A stretch of DNA of 64,000 nucleotides from assembly GCA_943736015.1 (NCBI GenBank), contig OX031057.1, positions 37,906,501 through 37,970,500 of the forward strand, in the 5' to 3' direction. The stretch is from Tridacna crocea (Eukaryota > Mollusca > Bivalvia > Cardiida > Cardiidae). This document shows, piece after piece, positions 23,201-30,798 of the stretch (the stretch's first letter is position 1; every line of letters starts with the position of its first letter). The notes below the pieces were generated by a model. It did no database searches and was not told where the DNA came from. It saw only the letters and a list, made by a program, of their open reading frames with translations. The position numbers were made by a program, and so were the translations under genes.

Positions 23201-26200
23201 TACCCCACGCACAAATTTGCTGGCACTGACCACACTTTTAGCAGGAAATTGACATATGTTGTAGGTATGAAAATATTTGGAGGTGAATTAACTATATACT
23301 GCATCCGTATATTTGTCAACCAATTCATGCATTGACTCAATTATCTGGCTGTAAACCGTTCTTGGTTTACACATACAAAATATAGACGACGGTTAACTTC
23401 TCAGTAACTGCCATGCATGTATTGCAGTGAAGTGAGTTTCGTAACTAAGGGAAACATAAAGAACCCAGCTCCTAAACTGCAATCCTGAATCAAAAACAGG
23501 TTATGAAAAATACCCGGCAAAATCGAGACCACAAGGTTTTTTTTCCCCTTTCAAATTTCAATTGGTTTTCTGGAGCGGTTGGAATGAAGCAAGTTTCAAG
23601 TGTAAAATTTCCTCTATCCAATTAATTTTTAACATTTCTTTTCAATACTGTACTAGGCCTACCACAGAAAATGCTGATTTTTCAATCTTTCTATATATGT
23701 CAAAGCACACAAAAAAATCGTTTTCAAAGATTATTGTCATGGGAAAAAAAACATGAAAACCCATGACAAAACAATTGTCAAACAAAACCTCAGCCGATCA
23801 GAGGCTCTTCTATTGGTCTTATCAAGCCTTGATATAATGACCTCTAGCAGCTGACTTGCATACACACAATCTAGAAAATAAAATGGGAAATAATTCCTCT
23901 CTTCATTCACCAGAAAAATGTCTTTATTTAAATATCCTACCTAACTGGGTCAGTGGGGTGGGGTGGGGTGGCTTACAGCTTAGACACTTGAACTAGTATG
24001 AAAGACAAAAGAGAGCAAATCCATCCAAAAAGAAAGAAGTTTGGGAAAAAGAAGCACTACTGATTCAGTAGTACATTAAATGCCTTAATAAGTTCATTGT
24101 AAGGTTAATAATAAATTGTGCTCCAAACCTTTATATTTTTTGACAATATTATTTTCCTAATTTTGACATTTTGTTCTTTTCCCACAATGTTTTCTGCTCT
24201 GTTGGGGACAAGCTTCAATTTTTGAGTTACAACTATTATGTCGTCTGCATGTGCTTTCAATTTCAACCAGTGTAAAATTTTGTTGTGTGGGAAAGGCTTA
24301 AGGACTGCACAGCTTTTTATCCAATATTCAAGTCAATAGCTTGTTATGTAAATAATTCTAATATGAACCATGCCATGGCATGGGGGGGGGGGGGGGGGAG
24401 GGGTTTAATGCAACTCCCTGATGCATTGTACAAAGCAAGTCATTGCAGAATTTTATATCCATAAAATCCATTTTGCTTAATTAACCCTTTACCCCATAAG
24501 GTATTTCTGTGGTATCTCTAATTGACACTAAATATCGGCAAGGATGAAGCCATTTCTTTTATGTATATGACATCTTTTGATAGCATAAAAAACATTATGA
24601 CAAAAGGTGAAATTGCTCGTCACGAGCAATTTCACCTTTAGCCACAATGTTTTCCAAAGGCTCCTACAAGCAATGTGTAGAAATGAGTATCTATGGAGTA
24701 AAGGGTTAAGAATGGACCAAATCCCAAAGTAGACCTTTGACACACAAAAAATTAACCAATGAAAAAAAGCTTCAATCCAGGTCAGCCTGTATGGACTGCA
24801 AAGCTCCTCCATCAGACAAATCATGTCATTCGAGTAAAATTAAACCCTTTCCCAAACAATCCCTGGTTTTTACGGGTCTAGAATAGTAGCCTTTTGAAAA
24901 CATTGTGGGAAAAGGAGAAAATGCTGGTAACCAGCATTTTCTCCTTTTCCCAAAATGTTTACTACCCTATCATAGACAGAAATCATCTTTTCAGCAAGAG
25001 TTGAATTGTCGTCTGCAAATGCTTTCAATTTGGTCTAGTCCAAAAGTTTGTCGTTTGGGAAAGGGTTAAGTTGTCACCTATAGATGTTTTCAATATGAAG
25101 AGGATTGCAATTTTGTCCTGTGGTAAAGAGTTAAGTATTTCAAGCTTGTCCAAATTGAACGCATTTGTAGACGACAAAATAAATGGGACTGAAAATTTGA
25201 AATTTGTTTAGTGAAGGGTAGTGAAGTGGGAAAAGGAGAAAATGCTGGAAATGCTGGTTACCAGCATTTTCTCCTTTTCCCACAATGTTTTCTCAAGGCT
25301 TCTTTCTCAGGGTCGTCAAAAGTAGGGATTGTGTGGTAATGGGTTAAATGATTAAATGTTCTTACCGATATGAAGGAAATCATTGTGGAATATAAAGAAA
25401 TTGCTATTGACATGAACATACATCTCCTTTACCCTAAATCATGTTTCTAAAAGCATTCTTTTTCATGATCATTAACCCATTACCACACAATCCCTACTTT
25501 TGACGCTCCTGAGAAAGAAGCCTTTTGAAAACACTGTGGGAAAAGGAGAAAATGCTGGTAACCAGCATTTTCTCCTTTTCCCACAGTGTTTTCTACCCTT
25601 CCCAGAACAAATTTCAATTTTTCAGACACCTTTATTTTGTTGTCTGCAAATGCTTTCAATTTGGACAAGTCTATTATTTTCTTGTGTGGGAAAGGGTTAA
25701 AAAAAAAAACACATGAGTGTTTACTAATAGTTAGAGTTAACAATAAACACTGATATTATTTATTAGACAGGAGGCACTGGTTACCTGTTTTGCAAAGAAT
25801 ATTTTCTCTAATCTGCTGTCTTGAACTACTGATCCATCAGGTTCTGTGTCTGGCACCCATTTGAACAGAAAAATTAAACCATGAACTGGTCTGAAATTAG
25901 ACAATAACAAAAAAACTGAAAAAACAATTCATAATCAGGCAATCAATCAATATATCTGGCCTTCCATAATTAACTAGAGCTGTCACTGAATGTGACTTAA
26001 CTCATTACCAAACAACAAAATTTTAGCTTTGTCCAAATTGAAAGCATTTGCAGACGACAAAATAAAAGTGACTGAAAATTTGAAATTTGTTTTGTGAAGG
26101 GTAGAAAACATTGTGGGAAAAGGAGGAAATGCTGGTTACCAGCATTTTCTCCTTTTCCCACAGTGTTTTTCAAAGGCTTCCTCATCAGGGGCATCAAAAG

Positions 26201-29200
26201 TTGGGATTGTGTGGTAATGGGTTAATAGTTAATACCCCCACAAGCACTATGACGAAACGGGCAATTGCTAGTATTTTGTCAACAGACATTCACACGGACA
26301 CAGACACACACACACAGACAGACAGGCTGATTCCAGTAAAACATTCGTTTTGCGGGGGTATAAATATGCTATAGGCCAGTCACCAGAAGCATTTTCTTCC
26401 AAGGATTGATGACAGTCAATTGTGACAGGATTTGTTCAACTTTCACTGCTGGCCATTGCTTCAATAATGGTTATGAAGAAAAGCCAGCAGCCAGTAGCTT
26501 GGGAAGAAGATTGTGTGAAGTACTGGAAACAGAACTCGAATAGTGAAAAAGTAAAGGGTATTCTTGTGAAATGATGAATAATTCATTTCTCTTGTTTCCA
26601 AACTAAATCTTCAAACCATTGTCCCACAATACCCTTCATAGAAAAAAACTATTCTGTCAATTCTACTTTTATTCTGCATTCTCTCAATCTGGTTAACATT
26701 CCTTTTAAAATTTATCAAATATGACAAGATAAACTTACTTAATATTTTCAAATGTGTCTTCATCTAAACTCCATATTTCTTCTACTTGCACACCCTCACA
26801 ACCTTAAATTAAGAGCAAGAAAAAAAAAATAAGCTGTACTACATAATAAATCTAACAACCCTTAAACCTTTTCCTCATAAGGCATTTCTATGGTATCTCT
26901 AACTGACCCTAAATCACAGCAAGGATGAAGCCGTTTCTTATGTGTATATGACCCCTTTTGATAGTGTAGAAAACATTGTGGCAAAGGGTGAAGTTGCTTG
27001 TCACAAGCAATTTCACCTTTTGCCACAATGTTTTCCAAAGGCTCCTACAAGCAATGTCTAGAAATGAGTATCTGTGGAGCAAAGGGTTAAGAAGGAAGCT
27101 TTTGATAACATTGTGGGAAAAGGAGAAAAATTCTGGTTACCATCATTTTGTCCCCGAAATGTTATTCGCCCTCTTAGAGAAGACTCACTCCTCATACACA
27201 GTTAACTGCATTTATATAGAGTATTTGTTTACAAGTAAGTCAGATGTATTTTTGTCGGATAAGGTCAAAACGGCCAACCTCAAAAATGAACCGTTCCAAA
27301 ATGGCTCACTTTACCAAAATGGCACACTTGTGAATTATGTCTGTTTTACTTCCACCAATTTTGACAGAGTGAATATTATAACTTTCTTCACTCTTACCTT
27401 TTTTCAAATAATGAATTTTATTTATGGAATTTTGCCCTTGATTGTCCATGCTTGTTTAAGTGGGTTGTATATGATTAAAATTCAGGTTAAATGTAAATTC
27501 GATAAAGCGAATTAATTCAATTTTATGCAATTAACTGTGTAATCCAAATGACAGTTTTTCAGTGGGTATTTAATTAATTTCAAAAAAGGTGAGCCGTTTT
27601 GGTATCAGGCTATTTTGACCCCAATCCTGGTCATGTCAAATAAATGGTAGATTACAAAACAATCTATGGAAAACTTGCATCTGTCAAATAAATGGTAATT
27701 TATAAAGGATTAATGAAAATCTTGCACTTAACTTGGTGTCAACATGAAGTTAAATTATTTCTAATCTATCGATTCATGTCCATTTTCATAGCCGACAAGC
27801 AGATCAAAGACACACTATGCTGACTGAAAAATGACCGGTAAGATTTGAAGATACGCGATTTTTTCTATTATGCTTAAAGGTGGGTATTTAGAATTTTTAC
27901 ATCTCACCAAATTAAACAATATATATATCACTGAAATTCATATGAAACAATAATACAAATCATCAATAATTAAGATTCGTAAAAATTATAATTTTTTTTT
28001 TTTTTTTAAGGTATTCCCTTAAAAGGTTACGTAGCCTCTTAAAGGTAGGTATTTAGAAATTTCACATCACACCAAATTAAAAAAACATATTTATCACTAA
28101 AATTTATATGAAAAAATGATAAAAATCATCAATAAGTAAGACTCATAAATTTACAAAAAAAAAATTTTTTTGATGGTGTTCCCTTAAAAGGCTACATAGC
28201 CTCTTAAGGTATTTTTAGATTTCCCGCCAAAAATCAATAAAGCATTTTGGGAATGTCAAGTGACTGGCATGTGACTTATAACACTTAAATTCCATTACAT
28301 AACAAACATGTAATAATTATTTTCCATAATGTCTTCTTCGGACCCTATATTTGAAACTTTGTCTGTGTATTCCTGTATATAAATGAGCGAATTGATCATC
28401 TAAAAATAGAACGTGTCTCCCGTTGGTGTCTACCTGGGCCATAGTAAATCTCTAATTTCTCATGCTGTCGGATGGTTTTGGACTATTGGGGTTTTATGAA
28501 GGCAAATTAAAATGCTTTGGGAGTATAAGGATGATTTTTTTTGCATTTTTTAAAATTTTCGTCCCAAGATCTGAAGGGCCACCTTTAAGGTATTTTTAGA
28601 TTTCGGGCCAAAAATCGATAAAGCATTTTGGGAATGTCAAGTGACTGGCATGTGACTCATAACACTTAAATTCCATTTCATAACAAACATGTAATAATTA
28701 TATTCCATAATGTCTTCTTCGGACGCTATGTTTGAAACTTCATCTGTGTATTCCTGTATGTAAATGAGCAAATTGATCATCTAAAAATAGAACATGTCTC
28801 CTGTTGGTGTAAATCTGGGCCGTAGTAATTCTCTAATTTCTCATGTCGTCAGATGAGTTTCGACTACTGGGGTTTTATTAATGAAAATTAGTTTAGTTTA
28901 AACATATTTGTTTTACATCGATTGAGAAACAAGTTTATATAACTTATACTAATCTCTCTCGATTCTGCTTCCTGGGAACTACACCAGTACTTGCGCCGAA
29001 TGTGTGGGCCAATGAAAAATCCCAAAGTTGACACCCGCTCCCGGGTATCGAACTCAGGACCTTTAGCTTATGAGGCCGACGCTCTACCTCATGACCACGG
29101 ACACGAAAATTAAACAGCTTTGGGAGTATTAGGATGACTTTTTTGCATTTTTGTAAAACTTTTGTCCCAAAATCAGGAGGGCCACCTTTAACATAGAATG

Positions 29201-29743
29201 AAATTAGAAAATTGTTTGTTGATTTATTCTATACTCTGTTAAAATTTTGGCATAATACCGTAAAACACCCCACCATAAATCGCGAAAAACCCATGACAAT
29301 CAAAATTATGTGTCAAAAAAATGCAATTGGTTTATGGATTCGTATACACCGAATACAATATTTTTCAACAGAATGAAGCTGAAAAGTTCATTAAATTTCT
29401 TCTTTAAACTCAAAAAACAATGTCACATGTAAGCATTGAGTGTATAGCAGAGGGGCGTTTTACGGTATTATGCCAAAATTTTGACTTTTTCTTAGTCGGA
29501 CCGTACCTACCCTGAACCAACAAACTGCAAGGCTAAAATAACTTTGGAGCAACCCTGCAGCCTTCACACTGAAGATAATTTTACCCCACCCACCCACTTT
29601 AGTACGTTTGCAACTGAAACAGTCAACCATAATGCGTCGACTAAATAAATAAAATGATGTCTTTATTTACCAAAGCCTCGTATTAGTTCAGTAAAAACAC
29701 CAGGGTCACTTTCTATTAAACACCAATCACCGGCACTTGTCAT
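14227..29743 (-). CDS. UCHL5: UCHL5 / UCH37 ubiquitin C-terminal hydrolase, complete (11 coding exons)
   Basis: The coding exons sum to 324 codons plus stop (human: 329). Exons: 29743-29671, 26802-26739, 25890-25785, 22900-22775, 21792-21731, 19413-19283, 18094-18028, 17258-17159, 16575-16483, 15545-15447, 14280-14227. All junctions are GT-AG and phases agree. UCH domain ~1-225: oxyanion Gln81, nucleophile Cys87 (NNACATQA), His163 (YHFVGY), Asp178 (YELDG). The C-terminal ULD (~245-324) has [17 protein letters not shown], the surface that binds ADRM1/Rpn13 and NFRKB in the family, then a Lys-rich tail. The family trims (branched, K48) ubiquitin chains at the 19S proteasome and sits in INO80. 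Nothing is broken. Confidence 0.97.
14667..14889 (+). mobile_element. TPM MITE in UCHL5 intron 10
   Basis: Intact palindrome with one arm mismatch (AAAAGTAGAAAATG); right end GTGTGGTAATGGGTTAA is intact and the left end is diverged. Confidence 0.88.
14962..15157 (+). mobile_element. tRNA-derived SINE with 8-bp duplication
   Basis: Flanked by ACAATGAT at 14954-14961 and 15158-15165. tRNA-like head with A box TGGCTCAGTGGTAAAG and B box GGGTTCGAGCC; body with GTGAACTGTCTCCGTGATTT; tail AAAGCGGCGTAAAACACC and (CAAA)n. The central segment recurs at 41800 and 35240. It resembles the domain-bearing SINEs known from molluscs; the exact family is not assigned. In UCHL5 intron 10. Confidence 0.85.
15447..15545 (-). 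CDS. UCHL5: UCHL5 coding exon 10 (ULD helix)
   Basis: 33 codons, phase 0-0. [20 protein letters not shown] then [13 protein letters not shown] is almost the same as human. It is the most conserved part of the ULD, used for docking to ADRM1 and to NFRKB. Confidence 0.97.
15891..16119 (-). mobile_element. TPM MITE in UCHL5 intron 9, TTAA ends intact
   Basis: 229 bp; terminal repeats perfect; palindrome mutated at several places (GGAAAAGGGAGAAAATACTG; TTTTTTTTAAAATG). Confidence 0.88.
16483..16575 (-). CDS. UCHL5: UCHL5 coding exon 9
   Basis: 31 codons, phase 0-0: a Gly start, [20 protein letters not shown], then a Lys-rich helix ending KKYK (human PMDTDQ..MLIEEE..KLKRYK). It is part of the coiled-coil-like segment leading into the ULD. 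It is shorter than in human, which explains most of the length difference. Confidence 0.92.
16836..16978 (-). mobile_element. TPM MITE fragment, one arm only
   Basis: ACCAACATTTTCTCCTTTTC and the following half are present; the outer arm and left end are lost. In UCHL5 intron 8. Confidence 0.65.
17159..17258 (-). CDS. UCHL5: UCHL5 coding exon 8
   Basis: 100 bases. [20 protein letters not shown] matches human [20 protein letters not shown], the last strand of the catalytic domain and the start of the helical linker. Acceptor TTTTCCAG, donor GAC|GTAAGT. Confidence 0.96.
17508..17736 (+). mobile_element. TPM MITE in UCHL5 intron 7, full length
   Basis: 229 bp, TTAA both ends, ends of the CCCTTTCCCAAACGAC type; palindrome nearly perfect with GGTTATCAGC centre. 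Confidence 0.92.
18028..18094 (-). CDS. UCHL5: UCHL5 coding exon 7
   Basis: 67 bases, encoding [20 protein letters not shown] plus Gln and a split Lys (human: DWISAVRPVIEKRIQK). Donor AA|GTGAGT. It closes the UCH fold. Confidence 0.94.
18157..18705 (+). repeat. A/B dispersed repeat, single copy of each block
   Basis: Block B (18157-18535) begins AAAGGTGGCCCTTCAGAATT and ends in GGCGGGAGATCTAAAAATAG. Block A (18536-18705) has AGGCTACGTAGCCTTTTAAG. The inverted, amplified form is at 27877-29192. In UCHL5 intron 6. Confidence 0.75.
18766..18994 (+). mobile_element. TPM MITE, full length (CACTGT subfamily), with TTAA duplication
   Basis: 229 bp in UCHL5 intron 6. Both arms carry the CACTGT/ACAGTG change. 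Flanks GAATGTGAC and AATACCTCTGCCAGCGC join to the empty site at 46458. Confidence 0.95.
19000..19060. repeat. Fragment of the host repeat around the TPM insertion
   Basis: CTCTGCCAGCGCTTTGACAG, then AAACAGGCAATTCAACG, the same as 46466-46505; the left part (GGAGCTGTCACTGAATG) is at 18745-18762. Confidence 0.75.
19283..19413 (-). CDS. UCHL5: UCHL5 coding exon 6 (catalytic His and Asp)
   Basis: 131 bases. [20 protein letters not shown] is the crossover-loop region and holds His163. [16 protein letters not shown] holds Asp178. Acceptor ATTTCAG, donor CTAG|GTTGGT. Confidence 0.97.
19785..20025 (-). repeat. Dispersed 330-bp repeat (CCCGCTAGATGGCATTC family), partial
   Basis: Reverse copy with AGCTCCAGATTTATCTAAAC, GTAATGGTTGTCGCGTAGG and TTATAGAATGCCATCTGGC. 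In UCHL5 intron 5. Confidence 0.75.
20359..20589 (+). mobile_element. TPM MITE (CACTGT subfamily)
   Basis: Both arms carry the CACTGT/ACAGTG change; one mismatch in the right arm (CCTTATCCC). Left TTAA degraded to ATAA. In UCHL5 intron 5. Confidence 0.9.
20586..21152 (-). mobile_element. TPM MITE split by another TTAA element
   Basis: The left part runs to 20725 with palindrome AACAAGCATTTTCTCC; the right part resumes at 21093 with TGACAGGTGCAAATGCTTTC and GTACTGTTTGGTAAAG. Shares its left TTAA with the previous copy. Confidence 0.8.
20726..21092. mobile_element. 367-bp MITE with GTAGTAGACCCCTAAT ends, nested in TPM
   Basis: Terminal repeats GGTAGTAGACCCCTAAT and ATTAGGGGTCTACTACG, flanked by TTAA at 20722-20725 and 21093-21096. 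No coding. A different family with the same target choice as TPM. Confidence 0.85.
21245..21473 (+). mobile_element. TPM MITE, full length, in UCHL5 intron 5
   Basis: 229 bp TTAA to TTAA; palindrome with two changes (AAAACGCTGG; ACAATGATTTC). Confidence 0.92.
21731..21792 (-). CDS. UCHL5: UCHL5 coding exon 5
   Basis: 62 bases, encoding [20 protein letters not shown] plus a split Arg (human: KGLALSNSDVIRQVHNSFAR). This is the helix before the active-site crossover loop. Acceptor TGTCTTGCAG, donor AG|GTAAAC. Confidence 0.95.
21793..22774. other. UCHL5 intron 4, no repeat recognised
   Basis: The only long intron here without a TPM copy. No coding or structured element seen. Confidence 0.5.
22775..22900 (-). 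CDS. UCHL5: UCHL5 coding exon 4 (catalytic Cys)
   Basis: 42 codons, phase 0-0. [18 protein letters not shown] carries the nucleophile Cys87 (human Cys88). It ends [11 protein letters not shown] at a TCT|GTAAGT donor. Confidence 0.97.
22986..23165. repeat. TPM fragment followed by a TTCCCAATT repeat
   Basis: TPM end block AACCTTTATCACACAATCC with part of an arm, then GCGGCGCCGAATTTCGGCCC and three TTCCCAATT words to 23157. Confidence 0.55.
24175..24300 (-). mobile_element. TPM MITE fragment, one arm only
   Basis: TTTTCCCACAATGTTTTCTG and the whole right half to TTGTGTGGGAAAGGCTTAA are kept; the left end and left arm are lost. UCHL5 intron 3. Confidence 0.7.
24380..24404 (+). repeat. Poly-G tract
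   Basis: A run of about 19 G, one A, then GGGG; a likely polymorphic or assembly-sensitive site. Confidence 0.8.
24481..24709 (+). mobile_element. TPM-B MITE, full length
   Basis: 229 bp TTAA to TTAA. Core GAAATTGCTCGTCACGAGC is a perfect palindrome. UCHL5 intron 3. Confidence 0.92.
24840..25069 (-). mobile_element. TPM MITE, first of a three-copy chain
   Basis: 230 bp, ends of the CCCTTTCCCAAAC type, palindrome with one mismatch (CCAAAATG). Confidence 0.9.
25066..25134 (-). mobile_element. TPM remnant, middle of the chain
   Basis: 69 bp between shared TTAA sites; keeps GTTTTCAATATG and GTGGTAAAGAGTTAA only. Confidence 0.65.
25131..25347 (+). mobile_element. TPM MITE, third of the chain
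   Basis: Shares TTAA 25131-25134. The left arm has a 10-base internal duplication (AATGCTGGAAATGCTGG) and lacks the outer AAAACATT; the right arm is intact. Confidence 0.85.
25472..25700 (-). mobile_element. TPM MITE, full length (CACTGT subfamily)
   Basis: 229 bp with a perfect 65-nt palindrome carrying CACTGT and ACAGTG. 84 bases before UCHL5 exon 3. Confidence 0.95.
25785..25890 (-). CDS. UCHL5: UCHL5 coding exon 3
   Basis: 106 bases. Starts [11 protein letters not shown] and ends [10 protein letters not shown]; the last residue, Gln81, is the oxyanion-hole glutamine six residues before the catalytic Cys. Acceptor CTAATTTCAG, donor CAG|GTAACC. Confidence 0.96.
25976..26360. repeat. Host repeat carrying a TPM insertion
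   Basis: Left flank GAGCTGTCACTGAATGTGAC and right part with ACACACAGACAGACAGGCTG and CATTCGTTTTGCGGGGGTAT match 46434-46770, which has no insertion. UCHL5 intron 2. Confidence 0.85.
25997..26225 (+). mobile_element. TPM MITE, full length, TTAA duplication
   Basis: 229 bp. The left arm has CATTGT but the right arm ACAGTG, a mixed pair. Same target site in the host repeat as the copy at 18766. Confidence 0.95.
26739..26802 (-). CDS. UCHL5: UCHL5 coding exon 2
   Basis: 64 bases, phase 1 in and phase 2 out, AATTTAAG acceptor, AA|GTAAGT donor. It encodes [20 protein letters not shown] (human [20 protein letters not shown]). Confidence 0.95.
26872..27090 (+). mobile_element. TPM-B MITE
   Basis: 219 bp; core GAAGTTGCTTGTCACAAGC with one mismatch. 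UCHL5 intron 1. Its right TTAA is followed by a TPM-A fragment (27087-27180). Confidence 0.9.
27259..27622. mobile_element. Foldback with GGTCAAAA ends
   Basis: Left AAGGTCAAAACGGCC and AAAATGGCTCACTTT, right AAAGGTGAGCCGTTTTGG and GGCTATTTTGACCCC. Inverted repeats of about 40 bp, diverged. A 179-codon open frame (26976-27515) crosses it and is chance. Confidence 0.65.
27877..29192 (-). repeat. A/B dispersed repeat, amplified as A-A-B-B, with a SINE inside
   Basis: Blocks A 27877-28040 and 28041-28204, blocks B 28205-28588 and 28589-29192. Each A ends in AGGYTACRTAGCCTCTTAA; each B ends in GGGCCACCTTTAA or close. The second B is split by the SINE at 28891-29104. Confidence 0.75.
28891..29104 (-). 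mobile_element. tRNA-derived SINE (GTGTCCGTGG type) with 8-bp duplication
   Basis: GAAAATTA at 28883-28890 and 29105-29112. Minus-strand head GTGTCCGTGGTCATGAGGTA, B box GAGTTCGATACCC; body with AGAATCGAGAGAG. The neighbouring B block shows the uninterrupted sequence. Confidence 0.88.
29241..29482. mobile_element. MITE with ATACCGTAAAACRCCCC ends
   Basis: Inverted repeats AAAATTTTGGCATAATACCG then TAAAACACCCC at the left and their mirror at the right, 31 bp with one mismatch; 242 bp, in UCHL5 intron 1. Confidence 0.8.
29671..29743 (-). CDS. UCHL5: UCHL5 coding exon 1
   Basis: ATG at 29743-29741; 24 codons plus one base; GGCTTTG|GTAAAT donor. It encodes [20 protein letters not shown] and so on (human: [20 protein letters not shown]), one residue shorter than human at the N-terminus. 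No earlier in-frame ATG fits the family. Confidence 0.96.
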
Positions 29744-29978
29744 TATTTTGGTAATGTTTCTCTAACATGTGTGGATCTTCCAGACGCTTTACGCACGTGT
29801 CGGCAGACGCTTGAACACTTTTTTTAAAATCAAAGTACTGGAAGTTCGTTGCAATCAAAGTACTGAAAGTACTGACAGACAAGCGAATTTGAAAAAAAGT
29901 GGCTATAGTAAAGATAAAACTTGATACAAGATTGAAGAAAACTTGTAAAATTCAGGTTTAAGTAATTGCAAATCCGCT
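29744..29978 (-). promoter_or_regulatory. UCHL5 upstream region
   Basis: 235 bases between the UCHL5 ATG and a large palindrome. I see no TATA box or initiator that I would trust. The stretch has no repeat match inside the window. The 5' UTR and core promoter probably lie here, as there is no acceptor next to the ATG. Confidence 0.3.
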
Positions 29979-30184
29979 GGTGTAATGCAGAGAAATGACC
30001 CCCATTACAAAATGACCCACGGGTCATTTCTCGACGTAGACGAATGACCCACGGGTCATTTCTCGACGTAGAAAAATGATCAGGGTCATTATTCTACATC
30101 GAGAAATGACCCATGGGTCATTCCTCTATGCCGAGAAATGACCGTGGGTCATTTTGTAAGGGGGTCATTTCTCTGCATTACACC
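29979..30184. repeat. Palindrome built of AATGACCC/GGGTCATT units upstream of UCHL5
   Basis: Outer arms of about 60 bp (GGTGTAATGCAGAGAAATGA at the left, mirrored at the right), with inner small palindromes AATGACCCACGGGTCATT spaced by CTCGACGTAGA. It begins 236 bp before the UCHL5 ATG. Confidence 0.85.
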
Positions 30185-30708
30185 GGCTCATTCCGGTTAT
30201 TAAGTTCTGTCCAAATCCAGTTCAATCCATTGATTTTACCCAATGCTCTTTACGACTAATTTGTCAGAACAGGAAAAACTATAAATACTTTGTTAAGATT
30301 CAGTTATCCACTTAATTTTTTTAATAGAAATATACCAGAGGTTCCACGTTTTGCATGTACACGTGACCTTTTTTTTTATTGGTCCATAAAAATACGTTAA
30401 GACCCCTTTTTTCATAACATGGCATTTCAATAAATGAAAACAAATAATGCTTGTTTGTGGCTTTTGATAAACCATATAAATATGAAGGTTCATAAAATTC
30501 TGTCCTTTAGATCTAGTTAAAGAGATGATTGGTTCAAAAAGGAAATACATGTATACATCAAGTCCCCTTTTTCCATGACACAACATCAAATGAAAAAAAA
30601 AAACTATATCAGTGGTATATCATAAAGAAAACATGTACAAAGTTTTATAAATTTTCAAAAGGGATTTTATGAGATATATGTTCGGACGGACAAACGAACA
30701 GACAGACA

Positions 30709-30767
30709 GTGTATATTAAGATCATACTGCACAGACTGCAGACTGATCTTGGATTAACACTGTCCAA
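30709..30767. mobile_element. GATCAAGATCAGACTGCA hairpin MITE
   Basis: AAGATCATACTGCACAGACT then GCAGACTGATCTTGG: short inverted arms with ACACTGTCC at the edge. Confidence 0.65.
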
Positions 30768-30798
30768 CAAGGGTATTTTTTTTCTCCAAAATAAAACT

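Noticed and set aside
24840-25347. CRISPR-like array of palindromic repeats
   Set aside because: The repeats are 229-bp transposons sharing TTAA sites, in mixed orientation and without uniform spacers, in a eukaryotic gene intron.
26976-27515. 179-codon open frame, the longest in the window
   Set aside because: It starts in the TPM-B/TPM junction and runs through a foldback element; no domain, no splice context, and the sense follows repeat DNA.
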